Positions 44,066-55,123 of a stretch of DNA of 64,000 bases are shown piece by piece; position 1 is the stretch's first letter, and each line of letters starts with the position of its first letter. The position numbers were made by a program, and so were the translations under genes. Origin of the DNA: Datura wrightii. Taxonomy: Eukaryota; Streptophyta; Magnoliopsida; Solanales; Solanaceae. Under the pieces are notes generated by a model, which was not told the DNA's origin, searched no databases, and saw nothing but the letters and a program-made list of their open reading frames with translations. The stretch spans positions 5,952,001 to 6,016,000 of the forward strand of contig JASDFA010000002.1 in assembly GCA_035772735.1 (NCBI GenBank), written 5' to 3'.

Positions 44066-46588
44066 TGTTATACCCCGTAGAATTTCCGGCACCTAGATGA
44101 CCTATTCGCATGTTGGTTAAGCATATTTGAAGGCCATACGTGCTAGAGAAAGGCCCGGGAAGAGATCGGATGAGAAACCTATCGAACCATCGCGGAAGGA
44201 GCCGAGGCAGAACCCCTCCGCGATGGCAGCGTGTCACGGAGGTGAAGCCTCTGCGTTGGCTCCGTGACACGTTGGTCTTGTCCAGGCCCAAGTATATAAA
44301 GCCCCACTTTGGTTTTAAATGATTAAACACTTATAAACATTCTAGAAACAGAGAGGAAAACGCAGGAGAAGGGATAGGAACGAAGAGGTAATATAATTTT
44401 CGTCCGATTACGCTGCTAAACGTTGTCCAAACTCAAATTAACCCGAGATATCGAGGTATTTGGCAGCAGAGAGCATTGCTACGGATTTAGTTTCGTGAAA
44501 TACGGCCGACGAATCGTCGAGCTACCGAGCTAAGGTAAGTGGAATTGCTCTAAACTAGTGTCTATGTGTTCCTAGCTGTGAAGTGAATATTTCTCCCTTC
44601 TGGACCGCTGAAAAATAGCAAGTTTTCGACCGTCTTTCGATAAGCCTAAGTTTAGGCTATAAACTATATCGAAAGTGACGTTGCTCTTTACAATAAAGCT
44701 GTATTTAGTATTGATTGGCACATTTATGAATGCAGTTGGGAGAAAATAGTTGAAGTACTGGCCGAGCCTCGTCCGACAGCCGGATAGTTCGAGGATAAGG
44801 TATGTAAAGCTAGTTTCCTCGGCAAGTCATGTATGATGTTTATTACGAATATTGGTACGATATTAGAAACATCATGTTATGATCAGCGCGTGACTTGCTA
44901 GCACGATATAGATTCTAATATAAGTGTTAGTAACTGCACAGCATGCTCAGTATGTGATGTAATACGGAATGTTAGGGTATTCAGTTGAAACCCAATAGAA
45001 CGATGTAACATCTGTAAGACATCTCAGAAATAGAATGATAAGTTAAAATGAAGTTAGAAAGCATGTTAGGAATAGTAAATCATGTTACTATAGAAACTCA
45101 GTATACAACATAGTTTTCAGCAGAAACACTATATCTTGTTCAGCATTAGACCCAGTGCAGTCTGGAAGAAGACTATATTTATACATATATACCATTACCA
45201 GCCTCAGCATGTGTTAAGTACGTACATATTACTATCACTAGCTCAGCATATAGTATATACAAATACTTTACCACTATTAGCTTCAGTATGTGGGACATGC
45301 AGATAGTATTACTAGTTGAGACTGTTGTATTGTTTGGGGTTGGACTACCTAGCATCCATGACCGCCCCAGGGTTGATAGCTGTATCGACTCGTCCGCCAG
45401 AGGACGAGGATACGTCGCTCTACGGAGTGGCATGCCGTCCCACAGGGGACGAAGATGGGATGCCAGTTTTCCCCATATTTGTGCCTTGATCGGCCCTTAT
45501 ACACCCCTGTCGAGCGGATACGCCCGGGTGTTGATTCAGGAGTCCTCCGAACTCAGATGCAGTTATAGTCAGGGGCTCAGCGAGCAAGTGCATACCCAGG
45601 GGACCGGCGAAATGCTTACAGGGTTTATAGGAGATGGGATGACCTGGGTAGGGGTATAGATTCTGTGCTGGTTGTACCTCCCGGCTTATGGGTGCCAGGT
45701 AAGGTTTGTGTGTGCTATGTTATGTTATGTTATGTTATGCCATGTTACGTTAGATACGAGTAGATCAGCAGTAGAACGATACGTCTCCAGGTATGACTCC
45801 TACTCCTTCCTGTATAATTGAGAGAAGGTATGACTTACATTATCAGACAGTTAATCTATTTCTTCCTACTTCAGTTTCATTAGTTATATTATTGTTTTCA
45901 GATATTTCCTTCAGTTATTACTTTATATACTCAGTACCAGCGGTACTGACGCCCGGTGGGGTGCTGCATTACTTGCCTGCAGGTACTCATAGATGAGCAG
46001 GCGATACCACGTGATTCCTGTCAGCGATCGGGTATTCAGCTCCTGTCATCCGGAGACTGAATTCCAGAGGTGTATTTCGCTTTCTTTTGTTGTATAGTAC
46101 GGGTAGGTCGGGGCCCTGTCCCGATCATTTCTATTGCTATTCCTAGAGGCTTGCAGTCTGTACATATTCCCCTATGGTCAGATGAGCCGGTCGTGTGAGG
46201 CCGTGCAGTTGTATAGCTGTTAGTACTTGTGCTTCTTTTATGTTGGCCGTGTGGGGCCATAAGTTTGACAGTAGTGGTGACCTTGCCGGTCACGTAGTCT
46301 TCTAGTATTTTATTGCTGAGTTACAGATAACTAGACAGCATGGTGGCCTTGTCGGCCCGCATAGGTTTCCCTATATTGATATGTTTCTGGTCAGTTGTTA
46401 GTACAGGTATAGTAGGCTATAGGCCAATGGGCCGGGGCTGTGTTTACAGCCGTTATATAGCCCTTTGTTTCCAGAAATGTGAGTAAGAGCCAGCCAGGCA
46501 CCAGATGTGCCCAGGCTTAGCAGTCCAGCAGTTCAGGTCCTAGTAGGGCACCAGGTGCCAGTCATACCCCCCAAGGCGGGGTGTGACA
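44066..46588 (+). repeat. T2 3' LTR (2523 bp)
   Basis: Colinear with the 5' LTR and 56 bp shorter, accounted for by deletions of 53, 2 and 1 bp. The U3 hairpins and the TATA box are retained. It ends GGGGTGTGACA. Confidence 0.95.
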
Positions 46589-46593
46589 CTCTT
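46589..46593. repeat. T2 target-site duplication, right
   Basis: CTCTT, identical to 36219-36223. Confidence 0.9.
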
Positions 46594-47214
46594 ATCTCCT
46601 TACGCACATGGTGAACTTCTTCAAATTCTTCACCTTTCAAGAAAACATTAGCTACAAATTCTCCAGCAACCTCTTCCTAAATTTGCCTATCGAATATATC
46701 CTTCTCTATAATATCCTACATTAGAGCCATGCTGTTCTCTGTTGCTTGCGCTGCCATCTGAGATGTTAACTTGTTCATCCGCTCTTCCAATTGTTGGATA
46801 ATGACATCATGACTCTTTAAAGTGGTTGTTAGATCCAAGATTTTACTCCGTAAATCTTGAACTCTCTCTTCAGTTGCAAGAACCTTTTCAAGCACCACTT
46901 CTAGAGTATTCTCCATATGAGGTGGGATTGACTCATTGCTCCCTTGACTACTAGTATCAATTGACCGAGCATTTTTCCAACCTTGGTTTCCATAGTAGAC
47001 ATAATCATAGTCATGGTTATCTTGGTTACATATAGCATGGAAACCCTTCATGTAGTTCGTCAACATCTCCATATGCTTCATCATGACCAACAACAGTGCG
47101 TCTTTCTTCCCTTCTCGACGCCACATTTTGTCTACTAGCTTTATGGTCTCCACCCAAGGCACCCCTTCTGGGTTTCGTGACCATCCTCTGAAATAGCTCA
47201 TGAGCCACACACAA
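46594..47214 (-). pseudogene. C: gag C-terminal part and gag-pol spacer
   Basis: Minus strand, continuing C across the T2 insertion. 47214-46716 reads GFHAICNQDNHDYDYVYYGN, then a coiled coil (VLEKVLATEERVQDLRSKIL, then IIQQLEERMNKLTSQMAAQA). This is the same architecture as H gag near 26860-27010. 46715-46594 reads IFDRQI, EEVAGEFVANVFLKGEEFEE with one or two stops. The capsid core that should lie between this and the primer site is missing, so gag has an internal deletion. The join to 36218 continues in the region before RT; the protease block seen in J is not found, so it may also be deleted. Confidence 0.7.
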
Positions 47215-47287
47215 TTTGATTAGTAGTGACCACTATGGTGTGGAACTAATTCAACTTAACAATTAACACAAGATCATCAAGCGCTAG

Positions 47288-47305
47288 TCCCTATCAACGA
47301 AGCCA
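47288..47305 (-). other. C: primer-binding site
   Basis: The minus strand reads TGGCTTCGTTGATAGGGA, a substituted version of the Asp-type Athila primer site, 4 nt from the LTR edge at 47310. Confidence 0.65.
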
Positions 47306-47309
47306 TTTT

Positions 47310-48955
47310 TGATAATGTCCAAAATACACCCCTCTTTGATGAAAGAGTGTAAACGGTCATTGTATCAAAATAAATTTCCTGACAGATGTCGGGGGTCGAA
47401 TCCCACAGAGAATTGAGTGGATAATTTAAGAGTTATGAACTAATTCAAACTAGAATGCATAATTGTTCAGCATTTGAAGAGTAAATTAGGGGGAAACTAA
47501 AAGAGAAAATAACTATCTAATTCTAAACTAAGACTAATTAGGGGGGAATTTCAATTGAAGCATTCACAAGTGAGAGGGTAGGGGTATTTTATAGGTGGGA
47601 TCACAATTAAATCGGGAATTGACTAGCCTTATATTCTATCACAATTTAAACAAGTGTAAATAATCTCAGGAAGTGGGTATTCCCAGCTTCACAACCTATT
47701 GACTACCTCTTGCTAGAGTTTGATAAAAACTCTAGCCACAACATAGCTCAACCTGATTTGATTTTGATTAGCAACTGCACTATTCCTAGGTATTAGTTTC
47801 CAATAAGGAATGAGAAAGTAATTTCAGCTATTTCTAGCCTAATTTCACAATCTCTTATCCATATCCACTACTATATTCTCTTCCAATACTTAATTATTCT
47901 CTCTCAAGCAATAATCAAGCAAGAATAAATAGACCCATATCATAATCAATGGATCTTCATTAATAGATTAAAGAGAATCTAATAGATTTACACTTAATTG
48001 AACAATATGAAGATGAATCTAGCAATACCCATCAATAATTCAATAAGAATCCAATAGAAATTTATCAAAATCCCAAACAAATTAACAAACCCACCATGAA
48101 TATACTTCTAACTAGCAAATTAGTAAAGCATATTTAAAATAGAGAGAAGATACCAAGAGGATTCCCCTCACATTCATTGCATTAGCTTCATAAATTTGCT
48201 TCACAAGCACTTACAACAATGGTGGAATCTCCCCAAAATAGGTTAAAGAAAAATAGAAGAAAAGTACTACCTAACTCCACAAATCTATGGAGAAAAAGTT
48301 CTACTAAAAATTCTATGAAGAAGATAAATTCTAGGTGATTGAATTGATTAATGAATGAATTCAATGCAATCTATCTAAATATCTGTACTTTCTTGTGTAC
48401 AACCTTATGAAAGTTCCCTTGGAGGCTTCTAGGAGATTTGGGAACCTTTATGGACGTTTTTGCCCTTCCATCAGTGAAATTGGGTCACTTGTCCTTTGAA
48501 ATGCGAACAACCGGTGCCAACCTACGAACAACCGATGCCTAGCTGGGAACAACCGGTGCCAACCTGCGAATAGCTGGTGCGCAACCTATGAACCACCGGT
48601 GAAGAGCCAGTGCCAACATGCGAAGAGCTGGTTGGTTAGTCGGTCTGGGAAGTAACTTTGGCGTTTCACCCGCATTTCGTCTTTCGTATCCGTGTTTAGC
48701 CGATTTAAAGCATGTCCTTCACCTCTTTTTGAGCTCAAATCTTCCATTATCTTTGTCTCCTCTCCTTCATATTCTAGCTCATCATATTTCTTCTCAAATT
48801 CCATGTGTTTTGCTTAATTTCATGTTTTCTTTACTCACCTGAGGTACCTATAAAGAATTCAAGAGAAAGGGCATAAAATCCACATAAATGACTCGAAAAC
48901 TAAGCAAATACTCATGATTAGGAGCCTAATGAGTTGGTAAATTTCCATCTCATCA
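47310..48955 (-). repeat. C: 5' LTR (1646 bp)
   Basis: Plus-strand text runs from TGATAATGTCC to ATCTCATCA. The U5 side has GGGGGTCGAATCCCACAGAG (47391-47410). The U3 side carries a 21-bp tandem array (48505-48634) not seen in the left LTR. The outer end lies inside D's 3' ORF; the next 5 bp are CATAT, but the matching left duplication is lost. Confidence 0.78.
48505..48634. repeat. 21-bp tandem array in the C 5' LTR
   Basis: Units start at 48505, 48526, 48547 and 48568 with GAACAACCGGTGCC or close variants; later units drift. The core CCGGTG recurs about five times. Confidence 0.75.
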
Positions 48956-50450
48956 CATATATCTCGTGGGAATGGACTGGGATGTGCTACCTGATGAATA
49001 AATGTAGTAGCTGCTGAATCACCAACTTGAGTGGCTGGAAACTCCATGCTCTGCTTAGCCTGGGTAGAGGCATCAATCAGCTTACCTCTGCTCAAAGCAC
49101 TCTCAATCAATCTTGGCCCCATGACTAGACCTAGGACCCAGGCTACCGAATTCAAATCATCCTTAATTAACTCTATGTCTGCCATCCTGGTGTTGGCAAT
49201 TAGATGATCAATATCAGATAGGACATGCACTCCAGATTACATGCACAACTGATAGACCAGGCTCGGTGATGGGAGAGTAGTGTTGTCCTTGACCTCTAAC
49301 TCCCGAATATCTGTGGCAATAATCTAAGGGATATTTAGCATATAGTCAGACATGATACATGCCAACAATGCTGCCCGATCTGAACTAAAAACATTTTTAT
49401 TCACTATCGGAGCTAGCTGGTGTCGGACTATGGACCACCATGACTTGGCCAAAAAATTCATGGAGGCTTTGTATATGGGCTTCCTACCTGTAACCTATTC
49501 TGCTTCCTTTTTGGCCTGCACGATAATATTAGCCATCCACTTGAAGTGCATCAACTTTTCCTTGGTGCTCAACTTCCTGATCCCCTTCAATGCCTCCATC
49601 TAATAGTCATACTCCGTAGCTCAGGTCGGTGCAGTATAATCACCACCCATCAAGACCAAGGTAATAGTCCTTTCGGATATATCTACTGGTATGGCTCTCA
49701 CCCGGACTGAGTCTAGCATGGGCCCCTTCTTAATTGCATTCCTCGAAGGATCATTGTTCTCCATGGTTGCAGTAATAGTTGGCGTAGCACTCATGCACCA
49801 TTTCCATTCTATATTTGCCCAGAATATCAGCCATCTAGTGCATATTGTAGACTTCAAAGAGCCTTTTGTGTTTTGGGACCTCATTCAGGGAATTGGTCCG
49901 AATTTGGGGCTCCTCCTGATATTGTGGCTGGGGTTCCCTTTCTCATTAAGTGCTAATTCGACATAATAAACTTCCCAGGAGCCCTGTACGATCTATCTTT
50001 TGGACCTTGCATCTGGTGGGGTAGGAGAGTCAAAGTCCTCTCTTATTCGCCACACTCCTTAGAGACATTCTCCTTATTACACCAGACTCCACAATCGAAT
50101 TCCCCTTTTTCCAAGAATCCTCAGCCTCATTATCATCATCCCCAGACTCCTCAGCGTCAGTATTTCCCTCCTCTGCATCATCTGTAGGAGGGTCTTCACT
50201 ATCGGATTCGGCCCTTTCTCCTCCCTCTTCAGACTGGGGAAGTGGAGAAGTGGTTGCTGTTGTTTCATGCACCTTGGCTTTCTCCCTGGTCATCAAAACT
50301 AGAGAATCATCAAAGGAGTCAATGTTATAGTTCACCTCTAACCCACTAGAGTTGTCTAACTCTAACTTATCCCGAAGCTGCCGCTTCTTAGCAATTTCTT
50401 TCCTTGCGGCAACTTCTTGTTTCCTTTTGAAGACATTGTACCTGTGGAAT
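48956..50450 (-). pseudogene. D: Athila-type 3' ORF ('putative plant transposon protein'-like)
   Basis: Begins near 50450 with a basic start (RKQEVAARKEIAKKRQLRDK), then an acidic spacer (50230-50100: EEGGERAESDSEDPPTDDAE). Next is 49880-49620 with MLDSVRVRAIPVDISERTIT. At about 49470-49220 is the domain core: FLAKSWWSIVRHQLAPIVNK, SSDRAALLACIMSDYMLNIP, IIATDIRELEVKDNTTLPSP. Residues VLGLVMGPRLIESALSRGKL and a short linker follow until C's LTR cuts it at 48956. The order is the same as in C, but this copy preserves the acidic N-terminus better. Frame breaks and several stops are present. It lies downstream of D pol on the same strand. Function unknown. Confidence 0.68.
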
Positions 50451-51868
50451 AGACGTTAGATTCAAAAAGCATAAAAATTTACACATAGGATCTTGTATTC
50501 TACCAGAACAGATGACTCTCAGTACAGGTCATTGTATGAACAGACAACCCATTGCTGCGGTCATTGAATGAGCTTTTGAAATGTTGCCAATTAAGCCTTA
50601 ATTCCATGAGCCCATTCAACAGTTTTTTGTCAGATACAATGGTCCATTGAATGGTCTGTTCAATGGGAGTACAGGATTTCAAGTTACTGAGCCTCACACA
50701 ACAATTATGTTCGATGATCCAATATTTGATGCAACGGTCCGTTAAACGAGTCATCGTGAGAAGAACTAAGTCTGGGTCACTGGGCAGTCCCAACGAATCA
50801 ATCCACGAGCCGTTATGAGAAACAACAGGTTGTTGATTGGTTCGCGAAGCCTGCCCTTACCTACATCTGTTTAGTTCAAATTTTCAATCACCCAGATTGA
50901 GGGTGTGAATTTTAGACTTGTTTCTGGGGTTACTCAGACTTCACCCCCATAAAAATTCTAGGACACCTAGTAGATTAGGTTTTAGCTTAAATTTTTGATT
51001 AATTTTTTCATGCTTAGTAGAATTAAACCATGGCCATACTCCCTCATATTCTTGGTATTAATAATGGAAGTCGACACTCTAGTTTTAGGGCATACAACTC
51101 TACACTTCAAATAGCCATGTTTAGAAGCATGAAAGAGGAATTCTATACACAATCATGATGATACTAAAGCAAAATTAAAAATTTTGTTGCCCAAAAATCA
51201 CTCACTTGAGCATATGAAGACAAAATCGAGAGTTAGGGTTGGGAAATTCGTCCACTCGATCACAGACTGAGGTGATTTGTTGGAGCATTGTTTGGTGTGA
51301 AGTGCGACATAGAACGGAGTTAGTGATGGAAAATTAAAATATGAAGTGACAGGCATTTGAAATTGTCCAAAGGTTTTTAAAGGAATTGGGTGCGATCGAG
51401 TCAGGTTGGGTTGATCTATTTTTTATAATATAAGGACAAACCATAACTCGTCTAATGGTTCATTTGTTGAAATAATGACCCGTTCTATGTTCCCATTTTT
51501 TAGGGATTAGAGGACTTACCTGGGATCCTACGGGCATAGACAACAGGCCGTATGTTCTCACAACGGCTCGTACTATGGATCCGTAGGTCTGAATGACTAT
51601 TTCCGAATTCCATTCAAAAGTGATCAAATTGGGTGATCCAATGGCCTGTACTATTGAAGAACAGTCTGTTGTGACCATCCGTTGGATCACTTCTGAAATT
51701 GGCATTCTTTAAGTGAGAAACAACAACTTGAACTACGAGCCATACTGATTTAGTATGGTTTATTCTGTAACCGTAGTTCAAGTCTATGCTGAATTTCCTG
51801 AGTTTTCCTATATTAAACCCACACATATTAGCGCACGTGTACACTATTTTTTTTACTTACAATTACAA
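50451..51868 (-). other. D: leader between pol and the 3' ORF, no gene
   Basis: Non-coding counterpart of 31991-33213. Instead of TCGCCGAT words it has short words such as AATGGTCCATTGAATGG (50638-50654) and repeated variants of ACGGTCCGT and GGCTCGTA. I did not find the ~38-nt repeat here. Confidence 0.5.
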
Positions 51869-51917
51869 CTTGGATGGCCTCCGAAGCAGCACCTAATTTA
51901 ACGTTGCGGCACGACGC
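51869..51917 (-). promoter_or_regulatory. D: stop-hairpin module, copy 1
   Basis: TAA at 51900-51898, 11 nt, then hairpin 51886-51869 (CTTCGGAGGCCATCCAAG), with a weakened stem. It lies 87 bp downstream of copy 2. Confidence 0.7.
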
Positions 51918-51955
51918 GGGTATATTGATTACTCAGACTTCGTCAACATAACCCC

Positions 51956-52007
51956 CATGGGTTGCCTCCTATGAAACACCTAATTTAACATCGCGACACG
52001 ATGCAAG
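51956..52007 (-). promoter_or_regulatory. D: stop-hairpin module, copy 2 (next to pol)
   Basis: TAA at 51987-51985, 11 nt, then hairpin 51973-51956 (CATAGGAGGCAACCCATG). Relative to the family hairpin, the second base pair has changed on both sides (U-A to A-U), so pairing is kept there. Confidence 0.72.
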
Positions 52008-52948
52008 TCTCGGGGGTTAATCAGACTTCTCCTAGGACCTAGAGATCAACCAGTTTAATCTCTTCACTTGTTCCCAGATATGATTTGACCCGCTTCCCAT
52101 TCACCTTGAACCTTTTTCCTTCATGATGTTCTAGTTCAATTGCACCATATAGGAATACTTGGACCACTCGGAATGGCACAATCAATTAGAATTGAACTTT
52201 CCATGAAATAAGAGAATCCTTAAATTGAATAATAAAACTAGATCCAAAAGGCTGAACTCTCCCTACTCAATTTTTTGGTCATATTGTATCTTCATCCTCT
52301 CTTTGTAAATTTTTGAACTTTCATAAGCTTTCAAATGAAATTTATCTAACTCATTCAACTGGTCAAGCCTCAAGTTTGCTCCATCACCACAATTTAGATC
52401 CAGCTTCTTGAGTGCCCACATGGCTTTGTGCTCAAGCTTGACTAGAAGATGACATGCTTTCCCATACACAGGTTGATAAGGAAACATACCTATAGGGGTC
52501 TTGAATGTATTCCGGTATGCCTATAAGGCATCATCTAACTTTCTAGACCAAGCCATCCCATTAGCATTCACAATCCTTGCTAGGATGGTCTTTATCTCCC
52601 AATTGGAGACCTCAACTTGTCCACTAGATTACGGGTGGTAAGGTGTGGCTACCCTATGCTTCACCCATATTTCTCAAGAAAAGTCTGAATCTACCAGTTG
52701 CAAAAGTCCGAATCCCCATCACTAATGATTGCCCTAGTGGTCCCAAATATTGAGAAAATGTTCCGCTTCAAGAATGTTTTGACACTCTTACCTTCATTAT
52801 TGGGAAGCACAATTGCCTTCACTCATTTTGATACATATCCGTAGCAACAAGTATGTACTTTATCCCATTCGAACTCATAAATGGGCCCACGAAGTCAATT
52901 CCCCAGACATCGAATAGCTCAATAATAAGAATGAGAGTGAGAGGGAGC
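52008..52948 (-). pseudogene. D: integrase remnant, distal part
   Basis: Minus strand, reading towards the stop module. Core region 52900-52500 with weak matches to GTTRAIISDGD-type text and a degraded WRYAYKT segment. At 52487-52263 is [35 protein letters not shown] and [12 protein letters not shown], matching [20 protein letters not shown] in C. At 52150-52050 is the C-terminal GAIELEHHEGKRFKVNGKRV. There is no chromodomain, as in other Athila/Tat integrases. Several stops and frame changes. A solo LTR interrupts the gene at 52954, and it resumes at 55124. Confidence 0.78.
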
Positions 52949-52953
52949 TCATG

Positions 52954-55118
52954 TGCAATACCCTGAAAGTTCCTAAGACTAGCCTTCAGATTAAAATTGT
53001 GATCAACAGAAAAAGAGGGAAAAATTTCATAGGATGACTCATGGTGAGAAAGTAAAACTCATAGGAAGTTTTCATGGCTAGAACCTTCTTGAGGAGTTTA
53101 GTGGCAATGAGTCAAGGTATGACTCATGAGATCATGTAACGAGTCATCGTTAGGAGTCTTGGGAAACTGCTTATATGTCAGGCCTAGAAGGTATTGCACT
53201 TGGTACGACTCATTGTGGCAGACAACGGATTGTGGTAGGGAATCGTTGTAGGCTTAGGAGTGTTAGGGTTGGAAGATATGGGTCATGGTACGACTCATTG
53301 TGGGGAACAATGAGTTGTGGTTCGCACTCATAGGGAGGGGATAGAGAAATTGGCAGAAGTGGTAACGAACGGGTCCAATGACCCATTGTTCGATGGTACG
53401 AGTCATGGTTTGATCTATGGGAAACATCAGAAGTCAGGGAGAAATAGTGTTGACAATGAGTGGTAACCATGAGTCATGGTATTGAGGTACGACTCATGGT
53501 GTGAGTCATTAGTTCTGGCTATGAGTTATTTTTTGCGAAATTAGTAAGGGTGTTTCCATAATTCCTAAGCTCCTAAATCCTAAACTATGTCATTTGAAGC
53601 CCTAAGAGGAGTTTATTAAGGGGTTTAACCTATTCTAAATCATTCAAATTCCATGCATGCAAGTTTAGAGGTTCCTATTGAAGATCAAGCTTACACCCTT
53701 CAGCTTCTTCTCTAAATCTCTTGGGCTTTCAAAGACAAGTGTAGATTCAGCTCACGTAGGTATATAGGGCTATGAATGAGAGTTCCTTTTACTCAAATAC
53801 TCAAAATTCTCTTTCTATGAATTCAAGTTCTAAATCAAGTTCATGATCTTATGGGGTTTTAACCTTATTTTATGAAATTATATATGATTTATTTATAGGT
53901 CGATTCCCTTCATGTTTCAAAGTATATTTTAAGATTAATGGGAAAATTCTATACCTATTTTGATTATAAATTTATGACTTCAAGTTTTAGAAAATTATGC
54001 CCAATTATGCAACTTTCATGAAAAGTCAAGTTTATGATTTATGAATTCAAGTATGATAAGATATCTAGTATGAATGAATGTTTACAAATTACACATGTAT
54101 GAACCTATGATTTTGACTAATAAAGTCTATTTCATGTATGCATGATTTTATGATTTGGGCAAATCCACTCAAGTTAAGAATGTTTTCATGATTTAGCCAA
54201 CGCTAATAAGATCAACTTATCTTATGTTTTGGAGTCAAGAATCCCACTACAACTTATGATATGTTTTGGAGTCAAGACTCCCCATGTTCAAATTTTAGAC
54301 TATACATGTAATTATGATTTCAGCTTCATTGAAAAATGATGGGAGCACTATGCATGTTTCTGGGAGTAGTGCCTAGCACCGATAGGCCCTAGGTTCAGGA
54401 AAACCCTGAGTCTTAGAACAATGTACCAATGTAGGCATATATATTTATTTTGGGATCTCCCTTGAGAGTTTCCCCGCCCACAAGTGGCCTTCAACTTGAT
54501 ATCGATATCATGGTAGCGTCCTTAGCCTTGGCAAGATTTTGGACGACTCTGCCCACCTGAGTGTGATAGTTGGGGCATTATGTAAGCTCTATCATCATGG
54601 TGTCGGTGTGATGAGTCTCCCATTGTTTCTCATGATTTCAGTTATGCATGCTTATGACTTATTATATTATGTTTTTAGCAGGTTTGACCCAATGATCAGT
54701 TGTAAGCTTTTACTCATGATTTCAGCTATGGCAAACCATATGATTTTAAATTCAGCTTTAGGTCATTCTAATTAGATATGAAATTAATTTTATGACTATA
54801 CATGTTTTCAGATATCAGCATGTAGTCCCGATTCTCAGGATCTTATGATTTATGTTTATATGCATGATTTCAGTTTATACTTACTTAGCATTTTTTATTT
54901 ACCTTACATACATAGACAATATGTAGAATTTTAGTTTTGTCAGTGTTGACTCTATATGGTTGATATGTATTCAAACTTATGCTTATTCATGTTTTCAGTT
55001 ATCAGCTTTCGCTTGAAGTATGTGTCGTAGTTATCATATTCATGCCATGGGTCGATTTGGAGCCATTAGTGGTTCTAAGTTCTGTGTCTCGATTTGGACC
55101 TATGCTCTGATCGTGACA
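52954..55118 (+). repeat. Solo LTR, chromovirus type (2165 bp) with target duplication
   Basis: Starts TGCAATACCCTGAAAG and ends GATCGTGACA. It is flanked by TCATG (52949-52953) and TTATG (55119-55123), one transition apart. D's integrase continues on both sides. It contains many variants of CACGACTCATGG / CCATGAGTCGTG in the first ~550 bp. No internal region is present, so it is the product of LTR-LTR recombination. Confidence 0.88.
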
Positions 55119-55123
55119 TTATG

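Larger units (their letters stand above)
36224..46588 (+). mobile_element. T2: structurally complete Tekay-like chromovirus (10,365 bp)
   Basis: Complete plus-strand element: 5' LTR 36224-38802, Met PBS, gag-pol with chromodomain, PPT, 3' LTR 44066-46588. It is flanked by the 5-bp duplication CTCTT (36219-36223 and 46589-46593), inside C's pol. By eye the LTRs differ at roughly 55 substitutions plus three indels (53, 2 and 1 bp), about 2%. It is therefore much younger than its host element. Chromodomain, Met primer site and ~2.5 kb LTRs fit the Tekay/Del lineage. Six in-frame stops prevent autonomous function. Confidence 0.95.
27143..48955 (-). mobile_element. C: Athila-like element split by a nested Tekay element
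   Basis: On the minus strand: 5' LTR (48955-47310), primer site, gag, [T2 inserted at 46593-36219], pol, stop-hairpin module, leader, 3' ORF, 3' UTR, PPT and an LTR (28549-27143). Without T2 it is about 11.4 kb. The two sides of T2 join the same pol reading and share TSD CTCTT, proving one original element there. The LTR at the left matches the 5' LTR in its AT-rich half but not in its GC-rich half, so the left arm may come from a related element. Confidence 0.8.

Noticed and set aside
47391..47406. tRNA gene (T-arm-like GGTCGAATCCC)
   Set aside because: No acceptor, D-arm or anticodon arm can be built around it, and it sits at a fixed place in LTR U5.
48505..48634. CRISPR-like array
   Set aside because: The units are contiguous 21-bp tandem repeats without unique spacers, inside a plant LTR.
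50030..50335. An independent acidic host protein (SEEGGERAESDSEDPP)
   Set aside because: Same strand as and directly upstream of the 3'-ORF domain of D, and the reading continues from a basic start. It is best taken as that ORF's N-terminal spacer.
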